A program made the position numbers and the translations under genes. 64,000 nt of DNA from assembly GCF_003841505.1 (NCBI RefSeq), contig NZ_REGA01000001.1, forward strand, positions 310,001-374,000, written 5' to 3'. The stretch comes from Natrarchaeobius chitinivorans (lineage in GTDB: Archaea; Halobacteriota; Halobacteria; Halobacteriales; Natrialbaceae). The notes under the pieces are model-generated. The model saw only the letters and a list, made by a program, of their open reading frames with translations. It searched no databases and was not told the origin of the DNA. This document shows, in pieces, positions 8,446 through 16,267 of the stretch; position 1 is the stretch's first letter; the number at the start of each line of letters is the position of its first letter.

Positions 8446-8556
8446 CGAGGTAGCACGAGGAATTACATCGGTACCCGATTTGGAGTTTTGATGGCTGAAT
8501 CGTTGGCTTCCGAACGAACCAAATGGGGTAGACGAGTATGCGACCTGGTTGAATCC

Positions 8557-9270
8557 TTACTCACGCCAGCTCACGTGTTCCGGAGGCTCTCGTTTTTCGC
8601 CCATCGCCAGTCGCTCGGCCGGCCATACGGTTATCCCGAACATCGCGAGGTAGAACAAACTCACGGCGGCGACCACGAGAGTCCCGGGAACGGGATCTAT
8701 CGTCGCGGCTTCCCACGCGTCAACGTCGTCGGGCGAAAAAATGGCGATGCGGAATCCCCACGAGGTAACGATGATCGTCATTAGCGGAAAATACACGCGC
8801 CTGAGCCGTCGCGAGAGCGCTTCGAGGAACGGAACCTTGAGAGTCGGTCGTCGAAGGTCATCGGCGAGGAGCTCACGCCACTGCTCGTGGACGACCCCCT
8901 CCGGGTCGGCCGCGTTAGCAAAGACGTTTTCCTCGACGAGTCGGACTCGGGAACGCCAGATATCGTAGATCCGGTACCGCCGCGTCTCGATATAGAGAAA
9001 TATCGTTACGGCGGCGAGACTTCCGATGATAATGTAATGAGGTCGGTCGGCCGCCGAGAACGCCCACGTAATCAATGTCGCCGTGAGCCCGACCGCCCAG
9101 TTGGTCGTTCGGTCGATTCGTGCCCGCCAGTCGGTCGTCCGACCGAGTTCACCGCGGTAGAAGTGCTGCATGAGGCCGACGAACTCGGCGCGCTGATCGG
9201 CAAGTTCGGCGGCCACCTCCCGCTCGTGTCGCCCCTCGGGTTCGAAGTCATCATCCTCTCCATGTGCCAT
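8557..9270 (-). CDS. DUF2270 domain membrane protein
   Basis: A 237-residue protein that fits DUF2270: an acidic N-terminus (MAHGEDDDFEPEGRHEREVA), the segment FVGLMQHFYRGELGRTTDWRARIDRTTNWAV, then membrane segments near residues 82-95, 101-120, 167-185 and 205-225. The C-terminus EHVSWRE is cytoplasmic-like. The open frame reaches 9408, but the added residues are not family-like, so the ATG at 9268-9270 is used. Function is unknown; the family is widespread in haloarchaea. It sits just inside the left IS-end-like sequence. Confidence 0.85.
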   Translation of the reverse strand: MAHGEDDDFEPEGRHEREVAAELADQRAEFVGLMQHFYRGELGRTTDWRARIDRTTNWAVGLTATLITWAFSAADRPHYIIIGSLAAVTIFLYIETRRYRIYDIWRSRVRLVEENVFANAADPEGVVHEQWRELLADDLRRPTLKVPFLEALSRRLRRVYFPLMTIIVTSWGFRIAIFSPDDVDAWEAATIDPVPGTLVVAAVSLFYLAMFGITVWPAERLAMGEKREPPEHVSWRE

Positions 9271-9501
9271 GTGTTCACATGACCGACAAGGGTCAAAAGT
9301 GTCCGTCACGTCGTCTTGGGACTGTTTCGCCGAGGTCGTCGAATAACTACTGTATTCCTCTTGCAGCATGGGATAGACACTAAGCCGAAAGCGCGTGAGC
9401 CGCTCCAAGCTAGATCGTGCTTCCGCCAGCAGATGACTCAGCGCATATCAGATGAAGTGACTGAAAGGGCCGATGCTGCGTAATAATACTATAGGATCGG
9501 A

Positions 9502-10008
9502 TCAGAGTTGTTTCTCATAGACATACTCCTCGATCTCCGGTTTCAGGTCGCTATCCTGGGTTCCGATCCGTTCGAAGCCGGCCGATTCGTAGAACGAGAC
9601 ACCAACCTCGTTGTCCGCGAGCACGGCAAGGCACAGCCGATCGTATTCTCCGCGAAGGGAGTCTTGGACGTGCTTGAGCAGCGCCGTACCGATTCCTTCG
9701 CCCCACCGGTCGGGACGGACGTAGATCCGGTTCAGCGATGCGATCGCTGGCCGATCGCGGTGCGGACCGGCATGCGCGAAGCCGACGGGTTCGTCCGCTT
9801 CCTCGGCGGTCAGGCAGACGGCGTCCTCACGAGCATGTGACTCGGTAATCGACGCCTTGAGATTCTCAAGTGCGTACCACTGGTTGATCGTTTCCGCGAC
9901 GGTCTCCTCTCCGAGGATCGGGTCGTAGGCGGCATGCCAGCTCTTACGAGCAATTTCACGGATTGCCGCCGCGTCGTCCGGGACTGCACATCGAACGTCC
10001 AGAGACAC
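9502..10008 (-). CDS. GNAT family N-acetyltransferase
   Basis: A 168-residue single-domain acetyltransferase. The acetyl-CoA site is seen as RIYVRPDRWGEGIGTALL near residues 93-110 (Q/R-x-x-G-x-G/A motif) followed by a helix, and NEVGVSFYESAGFERIG near 133-149 is the typical C-terminal half. The N-terminus VRCAVPDDAAAIREIARKSW is the usual first strand and helix. The substrate cannot be predicted. It lies in the AT-richer block bounded by IS-like ends. Confidence 0.9.
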   Translation of the reverse strand: MSLDVRCAVPDDAAAIREIARKSWHAAYDPILGEETVAETINQWYALENLKASITESHAREDAVCLTAEEADEPVGFAHAGPHRDRPAIASLNRIYVRPDRWGEGIGTALLKHVQDSLRGEYDRLCLAVLADNEVGVSFYESAGFERIGTQDSDLKPEIEEYVYEKQL

Positions 10009-10266
10009 GCCCCATCGTTTGACACCAGGGGGATAAACTGTTACTCACCTACACTCATTGGTCAGTAGAATCATCAAAAGACCCTCTCGCTAAGTAGGTG
10101 ATCACCGGTAGCTCTCCGAAGAGGCGCATTCCTCAGTAGTCACCCCTCCGTTCGTACTACACTCGCGCTGTGAGTTCAGCATGGATTGTTCGAACTACTC
10201 GGAATCTGTCAGAAGTGGCGTGACCGATACAGAGGATGTATACAGCACACTTAGAGAAGAATCGCT

Positions 10267-10695
10267 TCAGACTGTCTGCCTCACTGATGGAAGCAACGCG
10301 AGAAGAATGAGGACGAATCCTAAGCTAAGATACAGCCACTGTAGCCAGTGCCCGAAGCCCACGATCAATCCTTGAACAACAATCCAGACGATTAACGCAA
10401 TCCCGACCATAATCGCAGCGGGCCACGCCCAACGGCGCTCTGTATAGAGGCCGTAAAGGACAGCGAGTGGGAAGAGTCCCAAAGCGGTGAAGAGAATCAT
10501 CCCCGGCAATAGGAAATCTGTAAACGGTGAGCCAGCTAAGACGTCTACCGGCATACCGATTATATCTCCGGTTGGATTTAAGAGAAATTGACCACCACCA
10601 CCGATAGCACTGATACCGAGAAACAGCAAACAGGCCATCAGCAGTCGAAGGGGAACTGGACGGTTCTGAGGCTTTTGATCGCTGTTCGTGCTCAT
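10267..10695 (-). CDS. Hypothetical four-helix membrane protein
   Basis: A 142-residue protein with a short polar N-terminus and about four hydrophobic segments (residues 17-35, 62-82, 90-112 and 115-135). I do not recognise the family; it resembles the many small uncharacterised haloarchaeal membrane proteins. Base composition is visibly poorer in GC than most of the window, in keeping with recent acquisition of this block. Confidence 0.6.
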   Translation of the reverse strand: MSTNSDQKPQNRPVPLRLLMACLLFLGISAIGGGGQFLLNPTGDIIGMPVDVLAGSPFTDFLLPGMILFTALGLFPLAVLYGLYTERRWAWPAAIMVGIALIVWIVVQGLIVGFGHWLQWLYLSLGFVLILLALLPSVRQTV

Positions 10696-10902
10696 CTGAT
10701 AAACGTCCGTTAGCTCGTCTAATAGTTATTCCGTGCGTCGAAGCGGCGAATTGTGACGAGTATACTGGCTCACCAGCACGTGCTGACTTCGTTAGCCCTG
10801 ACCGACACAGCGTGATGAATCCGCGTTCTGTATCTTGCAGAGACTCAACGATCTACCGAACTGTTGTCAGAAGTAGCCTTCAACATTCAGAGGGTAAATC
10901 TC

Positions 10903-11394
10903 TCAAAGGAACCGTTCGTCAGCCTGCTTCGATTGGATCGTTGACTTCGATGCGTTGATCCAGCCCGTGTCTGCATTATCGGGAACATCGAAGTCAGGAA
11001 CGAACGGTTTGATATCCAGCAACGGCGTCTGATCAACGACATCAATTCCTCTAACTATCACTTCGTGATCTGTGACAGAATCAACCTTGACAACAGAGAG
11101 GCCAATCTGGTTCGGACGTTGTGGTGCACGCGTAGCAAAGACTCCTCTTGTTTCTTCATCAAGAAACGGCTCAACCTCTAAGGAAGCGATTTCAGTACCT
11201 GCGTGAAAGTGATACAGCAAGATACAGTGAGAAAACCCGTCCAGATCCCGCAACCCTTCCGCATATGACTCGTCTACCTCGACGGTACCCTCTACGTTAT
11301 CCGATCCGGCCGGTTGAATCGGCATTCCGTCCGGTGATTCGAAAGGCGTCCGGATAACGCCAATTGACTCGTAGTGGAACTGGTCTTCAGACAT
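10903..11394 (-). CDS. trmO: TrmO/TsaA-like tRNA (adenine-N6)-methyltransferase
   Basis: A 163-residue protein of the TrmO family, which N6-methylates the t6A residue at tRNA position 37 using S-adenosylmethionine and a single beta-barrel fold. The family patterns IGVIRTPFESPDGMPIQP (residues 11-28), LRDLDGFSHCILLYHFH (48-64), FATRAPQRPNQIGLSVVKV (87-105) and the end motif LLDIKPFVPDFD are all present. The gene is AT-rich relative to its surroundings, so this may be an acquired copy. Confidence 0.88.
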   Translation of the reverse strand: MSEDQFHYESIGVIRTPFESPDGMPIQPAGSDNVEGTVEVDESYAEGLRDLDGFSHCILLYHFHAGTEIASLEVEPFLDEETRGVFATRAPQRPNQIGLSVVKVDSVTDHEVIVRGIDVVDQTPLLDIKPFVPDFDVPDNADTGWINASKSTIQSKQADERFL

Positions 11395-11449
11395 GTTACT
11401 CCCTCAGTCCTCGAATATGAAAGCAGTGTCGTGACCGACTTGCGCTGTG

Positions 11450-11500
11450 TATTCAGCACGGAGTCCGTGTCAGAGTTGAAGGATTTCAACAGAGCGTAAA
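11450..11500 (-). mobile_element. IS-end-like sequence, right copy of an inverted pair
   Basis: AGGATTTCAACAGAGC at 11480-11495 is the exact reverse complement of 8375-8390, and GCTGTGTATTCAGCACG just inside it is a near match to the inner part of the left copy. Weaker forms of the GCTGTGxxTTCAGCA motif recur at about 10167-10184 and 10822-10840, suggesting several layers of IS debris in this segment. Confidence 0.5.
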
Positions 11501-11533
11501 ATCCTACTAGTTTCTCTCAACAGAGTGGAGAGG

Positions 11534-12097
11534 ATGGAAAAAGACCACGAGGGAGAGGTCGGTCGAACACCGCCGGACGCGGACGGGAACGAACGTTGAC
11601 TGTACTACGTCCGGATCCAGTTCGACGAAGTCGGCTCCGACGACGGAAAGGCGCTGCTCCCCCACGAACCCGGGAACGCACTCGACGTGTGGAACAGCCG
11701 ACCGACTCTCGAGGGAATCGATCCGTCGGTACCGGTCGTCGAACTCGTGGTCGAGACGTCGGTTTCCGTCTCGGCGATCGTCGACGCGCTCGACCACGAG
11801 TTCATCCGAAACGTCGACCACTGGCGACTGGAGGCCACCACCGAAGACCCGGCCGACGTGACGACGGAACGATCGGTCGACCGGGAGCGAACGACTCTCT
11901 TTGAGGAAACCGAATTCACTCACGTTCGCTCTCGGACGGAGCGTCTCGCAGCCTGTATCGGGATACTCGAAGACGCCGTCGCCGGCGACGGGCCGAAGCG
12001 ACACCTGATCGAGGAGATGCGGGCGGAGATCGAAGCGATGCGTTCCGAACTACCGCCGAACTCGAGGCCCGTCTCGAGGTACGATAGTAACAACTGA
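11534..12097 (+). pseudogene. Hypothetical protein gene interrupted by an in-frame TGA
   Basis: From the ATG at 11534 a frame runs MEKDHEGEVGRTPPDADGNER, meets TGA at 11597-11599, then continues in the same frame without another stop to 12097 (LYYVRIQFDEVGSDDGKALL...). Codon use is haloarchaeal on both sides, which points to one gene whose TGG or CGA-like codon became TGA. If the nonsense codon is terminal, the only start in the rest is a GTG at 11687, giving 136 residues. The C-terminus YDSNN and its TGA come from an 82-bp palindromic element. The family is not recognised; the C-terminal half is a predicted helix. Confidence 0.55.
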
Positions 12098-12165
12098 AAC
12101 GATTTACACACCGATCGCCGATCCGTCTGGCGATCGGGTGTACAATGACTTTCAGTGGCTACTAT
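12084..12165. repeat. 82-bp palindromic element, copy 2 (different arms, same fold)
   Basis: The ends are ATAGTA and TACTAT, followed inward by TTTCAG/CTGAAA type pairing and an inner stem CCGATCGCC/GGCGATCGG. Length and architecture are identical to 7720-7801, but outer and inner arms differ at most paired positions with complementarity kept. In the opposite orientation it shares CTGxAAGTCATT and AAATCGTT with copy 1. It overlaps the stop codon of the preceding broken gene. Confidence 0.85.
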
Positions 12166-12330
12166 AGAGGCGGAACGCGACGAACAGCGAGCGTGGCGAC
12201 GAGGACTCTCGAGGGTGTTCGCCGGGGCGGGTCCGCGAGACGAGACGGCGACGGACTGCTGATTCGTGAGGCGGGACGGCCGAAGCCGGAGACGAACTGA
12301 AGAGTCGACTATCACACAGTCTCCCGGCTC
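12166..12330 (+). other. Possible 3' remnant of a gene next to the palindromic element
   Basis: One frame just beyond the element reads EAERDEQRAWRRGLSRVFAG and so on to a TGA at 12260-12262, with good haloarchaeal codon use but no start codon. It may be the tail of a gene interrupted by the element, or chance. Nothing else is seen here. Confidence 0.25.
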
Positions 12331-12409
12331 ATCCGGACTACTGGCAGTCGTTTCCGGGGCGACCGGGGCCGTCCCGCGGTCTCAGGTACACGGGAACACC
12401 AATCCGCAT
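12331..12409. repeat. Degenerate palindromic element, sister of 61255-61334
   Basis: This 79-bp stretch shares CCGCGGTCTCAGGTACAC and most flanking bases with 61255-61334 and has the general plan of the 82-bp family (ATxCGG...CTG...CCGxAT ends). Its arms pair less well than in other copies. It ends on the stop codon of the minus-strand carbonic anhydrase gene. Confidence 0.6.
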
Positions 12410-12909
12410 CAGTCCAGTCGTTCCGACGTCTCCGCGTACCGGGTCGCCAGTTCGGCGTAGCCGTCGGCGGTCTCCTCGAGACGGGGGTCGTCGATTTCGC
12501 CTTTCGGTTCGGCGGGCGTTCCGGCGACGAGCGTCGACGGCGGGACCTCGGTTCCCTCGGTGACGACGCTGCCGGCCGCGACGACGGCTCCCTCGCCGAC
12601 GTGTGCGTCGTCGAGAACGACCGCGTTCATCCCGACCAGCGCTCCCTCGGCGACGGTCGCCGCGTGGACGATCGCGCTGTGACCGACCGTCGTCTCCGCC
12701 TCGAGGACGGCCGCGTCGTGGAGCACCGCGTTGTCCTGGACGTTCGCCCGCTCGCCGACGACGATCGTTCCGTGGTCGCCGCGAAGGGTGGTGTTCGGCC
12801 AGACGCTCGCCCCGTCTTCGACGACGACGTCGCCGATGACGACCGCCGCTTCGTCGACGTACGCCGAGTCGGCTATCCGTGGCTCGTTCCCATCGAAGGA
12901 TCGTATCAT
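12409..12909 (-). CDS. Gamma-class carbonic anhydrase family protein
   Basis: A 166-residue left-handed beta-helix protein with hexapeptide repeats through residues 20-130. The three His ligands expected for the gamma-carbonic anhydrase metal site are visible in NAVLHDA, TVGHSAIVH (two). The sequence GMNAVVLDDAHVGEGAVVAAGSVV closes the helix and a short C-terminal alpha helix follows. Members hydrate CO2 or act as related transferases, so activity is inferred. The ATG at 12907-12909 matches the family N-terminus (IRSFDGNEPRI); a start at 12999 would add unrelated residues. Confidence 0.88.
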   Translation of the reverse strand: MIRSFDGNEPRIADSAYVDEAAVVIGDVVVEDGASVWPNTTLRGDHGTIVVGERANVQDNAVLHDAAVLEAETTVGHSAIVHAATVAEGALVGMNAVVLDDAHVGEGAVVAAGSVVTEGTEVPPSTLVAGTPAEPKGEIDDPRLEETADGYAELATRYAETSERLD

Positions 12910-13234
12910 ACCAGGTTCTGGTCCGAGGAGGGTCTTGAACGTACCTCTCGAGACGCGTCGTTCGCGGTCGATATGGGCGACCTCGAGCGTGGGCCTCATC
13001 GGGACAGCAAACCGTATGAGCGTGGGTACGCGCCCCCTTCTACGTCTCCGGCGTGAGTTGGGATCTGGCCCGCCCAGCCATGAATGCGGACGTCTCGTTG
13101 TCCGGCGGATTCACCGTGGCTACCCGGTAATCGCCGTCGGGGTCGCGACGGGTTCCAGAGATGATTTCTCGAGGGGTTTGATTCAACCGAACACATTGCA
13201 GAACATACTTCTCTACCGAGACTAATATCCAGAG
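12910..13234. other. Divergent intergenic region, no gene seen
   Basis: This region separates a minus-strand and a plus-strand gene and probably carries both promoters. No convincing frame, RNA or repeat is visible. Confidence 0.5.
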
Positions 13235-13666
13235 ATGAAACGCCGAACGGTTCTCGGGCTCTCGATCGGTGCGACAGCGTCCCTTTCAGGGTGTGTGGCT
13301 CGAGTTCGATCACCGGGTGTGTCTGGCGATGAGCCGACGCTCTCCCCCGGGGAGGAGACGACGCTCTCGGTAGACGCACGATCCGTTCGGGGACTCAAAT
13401 TCCAGGAGTTGCCGGACGAAGACCACGTGACGTTCGACCTGGACAATGTCGAACTCAGTCCCGGCCCATCCTCGGTAGCGGAGTCGTATCCACCGGTTTG
13501 GTACTGGCGGTTCACTCGCTGGAGCGTCACCGTGGAAGTGCCGATTCACGTTCCGTCCGATTCACCACCTGGCGAATACCAGTACGCGGTCAGCGTTACA
13601 CCGAGCGGGAGGATATCTTCGGACACGACAACTGAGGAGTTTTCGATACAGATAGACGGAAACTGA
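13235..13666 (+). CDS. Tat-type lipoprotein, hypothetical
   Basis: The 143-residue product opens MKRRTVLGLSIGATASLSGC, a twin-arginine signal with a lipobox ending in Cys20, so it should be exported folded and lipid-anchored to the outer face of the membrane. The mature part is beta-rich (SVTVEVPIHVPSDSPPGEYQ) and looks like a small Ig-type fold. I do not recognise the family and no metal or catalytic motif is obvious. Confidence 0.75.
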   Translation: MKRRTVLGLSIGATASLSGCVARVRSPGVSGDEPTLSPGEETTLSVDARSVRGLKFQELPDEDHVTFDLDNVELSPGPSSVAESYPPVWYWRFTRWSVTVEVPIHVPSDSPPGEYQYAVSVTPSGRISSDTTTEEFSIQIDGN

Positions 13667-13778
13667 ATTGACGCTGTACTGTGATCAGAGTGCTCTTCTC
13701 CGGTAATTAGCTACTATCCGCTCACCGGTAACGATCAGTATCCTAACATTCTTTACGTTGGTTGAATAAGATATAGGC
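13667..13778. other. Intergenic, no gene seen
   Basis: An AT-richer stretch before the paired hairpins; no open frame or repeat recognised. Confidence 0.4.
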
Positions 13779-13860
13779 GCGCACTGAAAGTGCGCAAGAG
13801 CCGGAGTGCTTAGCTTGGAGGCAAGAACTCCGGCTCCAACGACCCCCGCGTAGCGGAGGC
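13779..13860. other. Two consecutive hairpins, possible IS200/IS605-type end or small RNA
   Basis: GCGCACT-GAA-AGTGCGC (13779-13795) is followed after two bases by GAGCCGGAGT-N19-ACTCCGGCTC (13798-13836), both stems perfect. This precedes CCCCCGCGTAGCGGAGG. Compact tandem hairpins of this kind occur at the ends of IS200/IS605-family elements and in their guide-type RNAs, but no transposase or TnpB gene is present. The other possibility is a stand-alone RNA or a terminator. Confidence 0.35.
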
Positions 13861-13997
13861 AATCACCCATTGTCGGTGGCGAAATAAAGACCTGCCGACG
13901 TGTCGCCGAACCAGTCTCGCCTCGGTTCCACCGAGCCACCAGCGGACGGTTCTGCGGTCGGGTGTGCTCCGCTACGTCGGGCCAGACGGAGCTACGC

Positions 13998-14174
13998 ATG
14001 ACACGACTCACCATACACTGCGACTGTGGCACCGACGTACGCACGGAAACGACCGACGGGACGATCACGTGCCCCGGCTGCGAATCGGCGTTCGAGACGA
14101 CGATTATCGAATTCGTCCCCGATCACGACACCTCGAGCCGTCGCTCCGGTGTTCGCTCGTGTCGCGGCCCGTGA
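13998..14174 (+). CDS. Small zinc-ribbon protein
   Basis: A 58-residue product starting MTRLTIHCDCGTDVRTETTDGT with CxC near residue 8 and CPGC near residue 27, which fits a four-Cys zinc ribbon of the type common among small haloarchaeal proteins. The C-terminal 20 residues are polar and unstructured. Partners and function are unknown. The ATG at 13998 gives the compact ribbon; an upstream GTG at 13962 is possible. Confidence 0.6.
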   Translation: MTRLTIHCDCGTDVRTETTDGTITCPGCESAFETTIIEFVPDHDTSSRRSGVRSCRGP

Positions 14175-14484
14175 GCCGAGACCGTACGGCGCTCCCGCGG
14201 CTATAGGAGAGCGTCGATACCGACGCCTCGGTCTCGCAACTCGAGACGGATGTTGACGTGACGGACTCGAACGGATACCGACGTGACGGACTCGAGCGGC
14301 CACCGGCGTGACGGTCTGGTTCGAGCACGAGGACTACCGCGTCGCGATCGAAACCGCGCCGCTCGAGGTGGTGGAGATCGACGCCAGACGCTGACGGCCG
14401 TCGACCGACGAATTCGACGGCTGCGTCACATCGGGATGGAGAACACGTTCGACTCGAGGCCACTCCGGAACGCCGCGCCGGAAT
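14175..14484. other. Intergenic region with a 25-bp tandem repeat
   Basis: Two 25-bp units starting GACGTGACGGACTCGA lie at 14255-14279 and 14280-14304, followed by a partial third unit (GGCGTGACGGTCT). A short frame after it (GTG at 14308, VWFEHEDYRVAIETAPLEVV) ends at TGA after 28 codons and is probably chance or a remnant. Confidence 0.55.
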
Positions 14485-14880
14485 TTAGACGGCGTTTCCG
14501 TCTATCGATACGTCGGCGTGGAGATCCGATTTCAGCGCGTCGTGGACCTTACAGAGTTCGAACGCGCGCTCGACGATCTCGTCGCCCGTCTCGTCGTCGA
14601 CGTCGGCTTCGACGCGGATGTCGAACGAGATCGACTCGAGTTTGTCGTCGTCGTTGAGTTCGCCCGTCGTCTCGATCTCGATCGTCCCGAGTTCGTCGAC
14701 GCCGCGCTGTTGGCCGCCGACGCGCAGTGCGGGGACGTAACAGGAGCCGTAGGCGGCGAGAACGCTCTCGAGCGTGTCGGGGCCGTCCTCTCCGTTCGAG
14801 TCGATCGTCGTCTCGAAATCCCGGATCTCGTTGGTCGCGCTGAACCCCTCTTCGGAGACGGTGGTGACTTCTTTCGCCAT
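14485..14880 (-). CDS. OsmC family protein
   Basis: A 131-residue OsmC/Ohr-like protein. The two conserved Cys positions of the family are seen in YGSCYVPALR (near residue 46) and FELCKVHDAL (near residue 109), consistent with a thiol-based peroxidase dimer acting on organic or sulfur peroxides. The N-terminal strands FSATNEIRDFETTID and the central helix ESVLAAYGSC fit the fold. Physiological substrate unknown. Confidence 0.88.
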   Translation of the reverse strand: MAKEVTTVSEEGFSATNEIRDFETTIDSNGEDGPDTLESVLAAYGSCYVPALRVGGQQRGVDELGTIEIETTGELNDDDKLESISFDIRVEADVDDETGDEIVERAFELCKVHDALKSDLHADVSIDGNAV

Positions 14881-14994
14881 GCACTCCTGACGACCACAGC
14901 CGGTACCGTAAACGTTGTTCCGAACCGGCGGATGCGAAATTCGACTGAAGTGGCCGAAAAAAGAGCCCCGTACCCGCGTGAATCGGGGTCGTCG

Positions 14995-15717
14995 TTACTC
15001 GAGGCTAAACGGTTCGTCGGCCGCTAAGGCGTGAACGGTCGCGTCGCTTCCGGTCGCGTCGACCTCATCCGCGAACTCCTCGGGATCCTGTTCGATCGGC
15101 GGGAACGTGTCGTAGTGTTGTGGGAACGCGTGGTCGACGTCGAGCCAGTCAACCGCGATCGCGGCCTGTCGCGGCCCCATCGTGAAGTGGTCGCCGATCG
15201 GAACGATCGCCGCGTCGGGCTCCAGATACTCCCCGACGACGTCGCGCATCTCGCTCATCAGCGAGGTGTCCCCGGCGTTGTAGACCGCGGTCGACTCGGC
15301 GTCCGCGTCCGTCGGGTGAGCGTCCGAGATGACGAAGCCGGCGGGCATACCGGCGCTCGAATCGTTTTCGGTCATGATCCCGTTCGTGTGATCGGCGCGG
15401 GTCATCGTGACGTACGCGTCGCCACACTCGACGGTGCCGCCGAGGTTCATTCCCATCCCGCCGACGGCATCGTCGTAGCCGAACTCCGCCTCGCAGTAGG
15501 AGACGAGTTCCGGCGTCGCGACCAGCGTCGCGCCGTCGAACGCGCCGGCGTGGGCGATGTGGTCTGCGTGCCCGTGGGTCAGAAGGACGTAATCCGGCTC
15601 GTCGACGTCCGACGGCTCGAGGTCGGTTTTCGGGTTGTCGAAAAACGGATCGATCAACAACTCCGTTTCGCCAACGGTGACGCGCCACGTCGAGTGGCCG
15701 TGCCAGATGAGTTCCAT
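14995..15717 (-). CDS. Metal-dependent hydrolase, metallo-beta-lactamase fold (UlaG/UPF0173-like)
   Basis: A 240-residue protein beginning [13 protein letters not shown], with the HxHxDH metal-binding motif in [13 protein letters not shown] near residues 47-60, an Asp ligand in YNAGDTSLM near 150 and a terminal His in [10 protein letters not shown] near 210. This pattern fits the UPF0173/YtkL-UlaG hydrolases, which bind two metals, probably zinc, in the cytoplasm. The substrate is unknown. The ATG at 15715-15717 begins exactly at the conserved first strand. Confidence 0.9.
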   Translation of the reverse strand: MELIWHGHSTWRVTVGETELLIDPFFDNPKTDLEPSDVDEPDYVLLTHGHADHIAHAGAFDGATLVATPELVSYCEAEFGYDDAVGGMGMNLGGTVECGDAYVTMTRADHTNGIMTENDSSAGMPAGFVISDAHPTDADAESTAVYNAGDTSLMSEMRDVVGEYLEPDAAIVPIGDHFTMGPRQAAIAVDWLDVDHAFPQHYDTFPPIEQDPEEFADEVDATGSDATVHALAADEPFSLE

Positions 15718-15913
15718 AGCACGATGACAGTTTTGAAGACGATACCTTAAATTTGACGTGACAGTTTTCTGACTGAGGTGTGTCGGTCCATAGGGCCTGA
15801 GATAGTCCGGACTGACGATGGGGTGTGACAGTGAACCAGCGACCTTCCGTTCCGTTCGGTGACTGCCACCACCGATGCCGTGTCGTTTTTTACCCGGGAC
15901 CCTAACGGCAGGT

Positions 15914-16177
15914 ATGCTCTCACTCACGCTCGAGGAGTTCATGGTTGAGCTAAACGAGGGGTCGATCAAGAACGTCGGCCCGAAGAACAAGTCCGCGACG
16001 GCCAAACTGTTCGACGTCGAGTCGGCGGAGGCTCGCGAATTTGGCGACAAGCGGGTCAAATTCGTCTTCGAAGACGAGGACGGTAACGAGATTCAGGTGT
16101 CTCTGTTTCCCGAACACGTCCGAACGATCGCCGACGATATCGACGCACTCGAGGAGGATTCCCCGGTTTTCGACTGA
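15914..16177 (+). CDS. Conserved hypothetical small protein
   Basis: An 87-residue acidic protein ([20 protein letters not shown]...) with a mixed alpha/beta pattern, no Cys pair and no membrane segment. Its composition and regular spacing after a TTTTTTA box about 25 bp before the ATG support a real leaderless gene. I do not recognise the family. The alternative upstream start at 15875 would overlap the promoter. Confidence 0.6.
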   Translation: MLSLTLEEFMVELNEGSIKNVGPKNKSATAKLFDVESAEAREFGDKRVKFVFEDEDGNEIQVSLFPEHVRTIADDIDALEEDSPVFD

Positions 16178-16267
16178 CGTGACGACCGACGCAGTCGGTC
16201 TCGGCGAGATCGAAGCGCGGACGCATTTCGACAACCGTTTTAGGGCGAAACTGCTTGAACCGAATAG

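Noticed and set aside
11597-11599. Selenocysteine codon
   Set aside because: Haloarchaea are not known to encode selenocysteine and no SECIS-like hairpin is visible; a nonsense mutation is simpler.
13685-14068. 127-residue minus frame over the double hairpins
   Set aside because: The frame crosses the hairpin stems and overlaps the zinc-ribbon gene; its product has no motif.
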